Assembly (NCBI RefSeq): GCF_900177295.1
Contig: NZ_FWZX01000014.1
Location: forward strand, 62,001-126,000
Origin: Tistlia consotensis USBA 355
GTDB lineage: Bacteria; Pseudomonadota; Alphaproteobacteria; Kiloniellales; DSM-21159
Reading direction: 5' to 3'
Length of the DNA stretch: 64,000 bases
Position numbers and translations under genes: made by a program. The stretch's first letter is position 1. Each line of letters starts with the position of its first letter. The notes beneath the pieces were generated by a model. It was not told the DNA's origin. It worked only from the letters and a program-made list of their open reading frames with translations, and did not search any database. This document shows positions 60,972 to 64,000 of this stretch, piece after piece.

Positions 60972-61949
60972 TCAAGGCCCTGCCGACCGGTCGTCGGGGA
61001 ACAGGGGGCAGGCGCCTCGGTTCTCGGCGGAGGCGCGGTAGGCGGCGCGGCGCAGGGCGTTGACCGAGCCGAGCGGCTGGTGTGCGGCGAGGCAGTGCCA
61101 GGGGTTGAAGCTGAGGCGGTCGCCGAGCGGCACCGTCGCGGCGACGTCCTGCGGCGGGATCTCCAGGTGGCCGACCACGAAGACCGGGCCGTGCCAGGCG
61201 CGGCCGGCGTCGTCGAGCGCATCCTCCTCGCCGCGGCGCGGCTGCAGGAGGAAGTCGAAGCCGAGCGGGCCCCGGTCGAGAGCCGCCTGCAGGCGGCTGC
61301 GAAAATCACGGCCGCGCGCCCGGGGGCGCCGCCGAGTCCCGGCCTCGGGCCGGCAGAGGTAGCGGGTCGCTCCTTCGCCCAGGCGGTAGGGCGTCGTGCT
61401 GTACCAGGTCAGGCGCGCCAGGTCCCGGTCGAGCGGGTTGCGCAGGCCGGCGCGCAGCAGGAAGGCGAGATGGTGCCAGCGGATGCGCCGCGGATCGAGG
61501 CCCGGAAAGGCGTAGCTGAGGGCAAGAAGGGTCAGGGGCGTCGCTGCCGGGATGCCGTCGAGGGCGTAGAACAGCGCACGCGCCTCGGCGGCGTCGCGGA
61601 ACGGCTGGATCGGCTTGTCGATCAGCAGGAAGTCCTGCTGGCCCTCCGGCGCGCCCTCGCAGACCGGGCCCGGGCAGCCCCTGACCTTGATCGCGAGGCC
61701 GCGCGTGTCCGGCAGGCTGTCGTCGTCGAAGAAGGAGCTGGAAAAGCGGACCAGCGCCGGATAGCTCGCGGCCTCTGCGAAGAGGCCGTGGCGCAGGGCC
61801 GGGTCGGCAGCGGGCTCGATCCGGAAGGTCGCGGCGAGGCAGCCGTGGGTCTTGTCGTGGGCCTGGCGGGGCAGGGAGCCGTCCGGCCGTGGCCGCTGGA
61901 AGGTGCGTCGCAGCACCGCCAGCAGCTCGGCCGTGTCGGCGTCTGTCAC
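60972..61949 (-). CDS. Catalase-like heme protein (copy A)
   Basis: A 325-residue paralogue of the 332-residue protein, alignable without gaps over nearly its full length and roughly 70% identical by eye. AHDKTHGCLAATFRIE (distal His), PALVRFSSSFFDDD, DTRGLAIKVRG, LIDKPIQPFRDAAEARALF, GFDFLLQPRRGEEDALDD, and LSFNPWHCLAAHQPLGSVNALRRAAYRASAENRG are all kept. Starts at GTG overlapping the sulfotransferase stop by four bases (GTGA), exactly as in copy B. Confidence 0.75.
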   Translation of the reverse strand: MTDADTAELLAVLRRTFQRPRPDGSLPRQAHDKTHGCLAATFRIEPAADPALRHGLFAEAASYPALVRFSSSFFDDDSLPDTRGLAIKVRGCPGPVCEGAPEGQQDFLLIDKPIQPFRDAAEARALFYALDGIPAATPLTLLALSYAFPGLDPRRIRWHHLAFLLRAGLRNPLDRDLARLTWYSTTPYRLGEGATRYLCRPEAGTRRRPRARGRDFRSRLQAALDRGPLGFDFLLQPRRGEEDALDDAGRAWHGPVFVVGHLEIPPQDVAATVPLGDRLSFNPWHCLAAHQPLGSVNALRRAAYRASAENRGACPLFPDDRSAGP

Positions 61950-63004
61950 AGGGGATAGCCCAGCAGCTCGAGCCCCGGCTTGCAGGCCTGGGTCAACGAG
62001 TCCCGCTGCTCGGGCGGCAGCGCCTGGTACTTGGAGCGGGCCGGCCGGGGCAGGGCGGCGACCTGCTCGAGCCAGGCCGGATCCTCGAGCGAGGGGTCGA
62101 TGAAGCGGATCAGCTGCTGCAGGTTCCCGCGCGGCGAGCTCTGCAGGTCCTCGAACTTGAGGTTGAGCAGGCGATCGGGCGGCAGGTCGCCGAAGGCCTC
62201 CTGGCCGACCAGGACGAGGTCGCTCCAGAAGCGGCCGAAATCGTCGAGCCCCGGTCCGCCGGCGATCAGCTTCTCGGTGTCGACGAGCCGGAACACGACC
62301 TGCTGCAGCCAGCTGTTGAAGCGGCTGCCCTTCGGCGAGAGATAGACCTTCCGCGCCTCCACGCCGTAGCGCCGGAACAGCAGGATCATCGCCAGCAGGA
62401 CGCGGAAGTTGTGGTGCCGCACCATGGAGAGGGCGGTGTCGCGGCCGTCGCGATAGACGTGCACGATGCGGGCGTCCGGGAACAGCCGCATCAGCTTGGC
62501 CGCCAGCATCAGCGACCCGCCGGAGCGCTCGACCCAGACGCGCTTGCCGAAGCGCTCGGCCAGATGGGCGAAGAGCACGCGGTACTGCTCGGCGAGCGGC
62601 CGGCGCGGCTGGGCGCGCACGAAGGGCTCCAGCTCGTCGAACAGCGCCTCGTGGTCCGGCGTCAGGTGCGGCAGCGCGACGGTCATGACCGGCGGGATGT
62701 CGCCGGGGCCGAAACGCGCGCCCGGGGCGTCGAAGGGGTAGAGGTTCTCCTCGACGATGTCGCCGCCCTTGAGCAGCGAGTGGAAGGCCGGGCTCTGGCG
62801 GCTGAGCAGCCGCCACATGTCCTCGCCGTCCGGCGCCGGCTCCGAGAAGGCCCCGGGCCCGAGCGTGATGAAGAACTCGGACAGGCTCAGCACCCCGGGA
62901 TGGCGGTTGAGCATCTCCGAAACCAGGGTCGAGCCGCAGCGGCCCGTGCTGAGGATCAGCACGGGTGCGATGTCGTCCGGCCTGCCGTCCGGGGCGTCGG
63001 TCAT
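61946..63004 (-). CDS. Sulfotransferase (copy A)
   Basis: A 352-residue PAPS-dependent sulfotransferase, clear paralogue of the 348-residue copy B. LILSTGRCGSTLVSEMLNRHP (phosphosulfate loop), VHVYRDGRDTALSMVRHHNFRV (3'-phosphate), KFEDLQSSPRGNLQQLIRFIDPSLED and the common end RSKYQALPPEQRDSLTQ are present. Its ATG overlaps the stop of the DUF2236 gene as ATGA, so the three genes DUF2236, sulfotransferase A and heme protein A are translationally coupled. Confidence 0.88.
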   Translation of the reverse strand: MTDAPDGRPDDIAPVLILSTGRCGSTLVSEMLNRHPGVLSLSEFFITLGPGAFSEPAPDGEDMWRLLSRQSPAFHSLLKGGDIVEENLYPFDAPGARFGPGDIPPVMTVALPHLTPDHEALFDELEPFVRAQPRRPLAEQYRVLFAHLAERFGKRVWVERSGGSLMLAAKLMRLFPDARIVHVYRDGRDTALSMVRHHNFRVLLAMILLFRRYGVEARKVYLSPKGSRFNSWLQQVVFRLVDTEKLIAGGPGLDDFGRFWSDLVLVGQEAFGDLPPDRLLNLKFEDLQSSPRGNLQQLIRFIDPSLEDPAWLEQVAALPRPARSKYQALPPEQRDSLTQACKPGLELLGYPL

Positions 63005-64000
63005 TGCGGGACGTCTTCCTCGGCGTGAACCTTCTCCGGCATGCGGTAGCGCATACCTTCGTCGGTGTAGAAGGAGACCTCGAGCATCCGCTGGAACTGG
63101 CTGGCCAGGCGTCGCTGGCGGAACGTCGGGACCAGCCGGCCGGCCAGGCCCTCCAGCCGGTTCTTGAGCCTGAGCGCGGTCAGCGTGCCGAAGGTCCTGG
63201 CCGGCGGGAAGTTGAGCTGGCCGGCCAGCTCGTCGCCGATCAGCGCGCGCGAGACCTGGTAGATTCGCCGGGTCAGCCTGTCGCGCTCGCGCGGCTCGGT
63301 GATGCCGGCGACGACCGGTGCCGAGTTGACCAGGCAGTTGGCCATGATGATCGACTCGTCCGTGGGCGGCGGCTCGCAGAGCTGGCCGATCCGGTGCAGG
63401 CGGAGAGCCTCGGCCTGGGTCGCGCAGGACAGGGCCTCCGGCACGCCCATCAGGATGCCCGAGTAGCGCCAGACCGTCATGAAGGACTCGCGCTCCTCGT
63501 CGCTCAGTTCGACGCCCAGCATGCGCGCGCGCGTCAGCAGCAGGCCGGAGAAGCAGGCGGCGGCGTAGCCGATGTGGGCGGCGCTCAAGGGCCTGCCCCA
63601 GGCGGCGGCGTCCCATTCCGGCGAGCGGTCCAGCAGCTGCCGCACGCGGGCGTGCATCAGGCGGATGCGCACCGACAGCTTCCAGCCGTCGCCGCCGCGC
63701 TCCAGACCGCCGGGCATGAAGATCTCGACGAGGTGGCGGTTGTTCTGCTTCAGGCGGTTGACGCCCTGATCGATGACCCGGCCGGTGATGTAGAAGGACT
63801 GGCTGATCAGGGTCGAGAAGCCCTCGATCAGCACCGCGCCCACGAAGGCGCCGATGAACATCTCGGAATGGCGGTGGAAGGCCCGGCAGCCGGGCAGGGC
63901 GAGCTCGGCATCGAACCAGGTCGGCACCGGCTCGATGGCGTCGAAGAAGTCGCGGACCACGGCCGGCGCGTCCGGAATCGCGCCCGCGCCGCCATCGAGG
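63001..64000 (-). CDS. DUF2236 (MpaB/rubber-oxygenase-like) protein, 5' end outside window
   Basis: At least 332 residues; the frame is open to the window edge. The family, named after the MpaB oxygenase and the latex-clearing rubber oxygenases, binds heme b and cleaves or oxidises hydrophobic substrates. Typical segments are FDAIEPVPTWFD, RHSEMFIGAFVGAVLIEGFSTLI (helical core), VRIRLMHARVRQLLDRSPEWD, HIGYAAACFSGLLLTRARMLG and YSGILMGVPEALSCATQ. The tail FYTDEGMRYRMPEK is usual. It heads the sulfotransferase/heme-protein operon. Confidence 0.82.
   Translation of the reverse strand, partial: LDGGAGAIPDAPAVVRDFFDAIEPVPTWFDAELALPGCRAFHRHSEMFIGAFVGAVLIEGFSTLISQSFYITGRVIDQGVNRLKQNNRHLVEIFMPGGLERGGDGWKLSVRIRLMHARVRQLLDRSPEWDAAAWGRPLSAAHIGYAAACFSGLLLTRARMLGVELSDEERESFMTVWRYSGILMGVPEALSCATQAEALRLHRIGQLCEPPPTDESIIMANCLVNSAPVVAGITEPRERDRLTRRIYQVSRALIGDELAGQLNFPPARTFGTLTALRLKNRLEGLAGRLVPTFRQRRLASQFQRMLEVSFYTDEGMRYRMPEKVHAEEDVPQ

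Overview
The window is very GC-rich (about 70% by eye) with dense GC-biased codons. The order AsmA/YhdP-like protein, tyrS, anmK, cysE, iscR and two cysteine desulfurases, together with fused TRAP permeases, a LysR-controlled CoA-catabolic island and an MCP, suggests a free-living alphaproteobacterium, most likely of the order Rhodospirillales. I saw no rRNA, tRNA, CRISPR array, insertion sequence or prophage. Both ends cut through genes.

Layout. 0-6 kb: end of an AsmA-like envelope protein, a porin with its terminator, tyrS and anmK. 6-11 kb: an alpha/beta hydrolase, then cysE-iscR-cysteine desulfurase-cysteine desulfurase-ferredoxin, preceded by a sigma70-like promoter overlapped by an IscR-type box; no iscU, iscA, hscBA or suf genes lie here. 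11-17 kb: TenA, an alpha/beta hydrolase and a three-gene aminoethylphosphonate-type ABC importer with a 7-4-7 PHO-box-like repeat upstream. 17-26 kb: mnmA, a VapBC-type toxin-antitoxin pair with palindromic operators, a TPR-methyltransferase, an MFS exporter, a ZIP-like membrane protein, and a gamma-glutamyltransferase. 25-34 kb: MarR/EamA/WrbA with twin palindromic operators, a fused ABC exporter, an SDR-tautomerase pair with a divergent LysR gene, a PAS_5 protein and an FMN reductase.

33-43 kb is a coherent catabolic island: CoA-transferase and lactonase-like amidohydrolase, divergent from LysR, TRAP binding protein, fused TRAP permease, SDR, thiolase and MaoC hydratase. Together they can import a carboxylate, activate it to a CoA thioester, hydrate, oxidise and thiolytically cleave it. 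43-49 kb carries an orphan 61-codon gene with its own terminator, an XRE regulator, a GAF-PAS adenylate cyclase and a chemoreceptor split by an in-frame amber codon.

50-55 kb is a divergent locus of four exported proteins of unknown function, two of which share a PsbP/DcrB-like segment, arranged around an FNR-like palindrome. 55-58.7 kb shows gene decay or sequence error: an aldose epimerase without a standard start codon, a dehydrogenase remnant, and a membrane protein interrupted by a second in-frame amber. 58.7-64 kb holds the most unusual unit: a DUF2236 (MpaB/rubber-oxygenase type) gene followed by two tandem copies of a sulfotransferase plus catalase-like heme protein pair, each pair fused by a 4-nt start/stop overlap. 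This may be an undescribed oxidation-plus-sulfation pathway.
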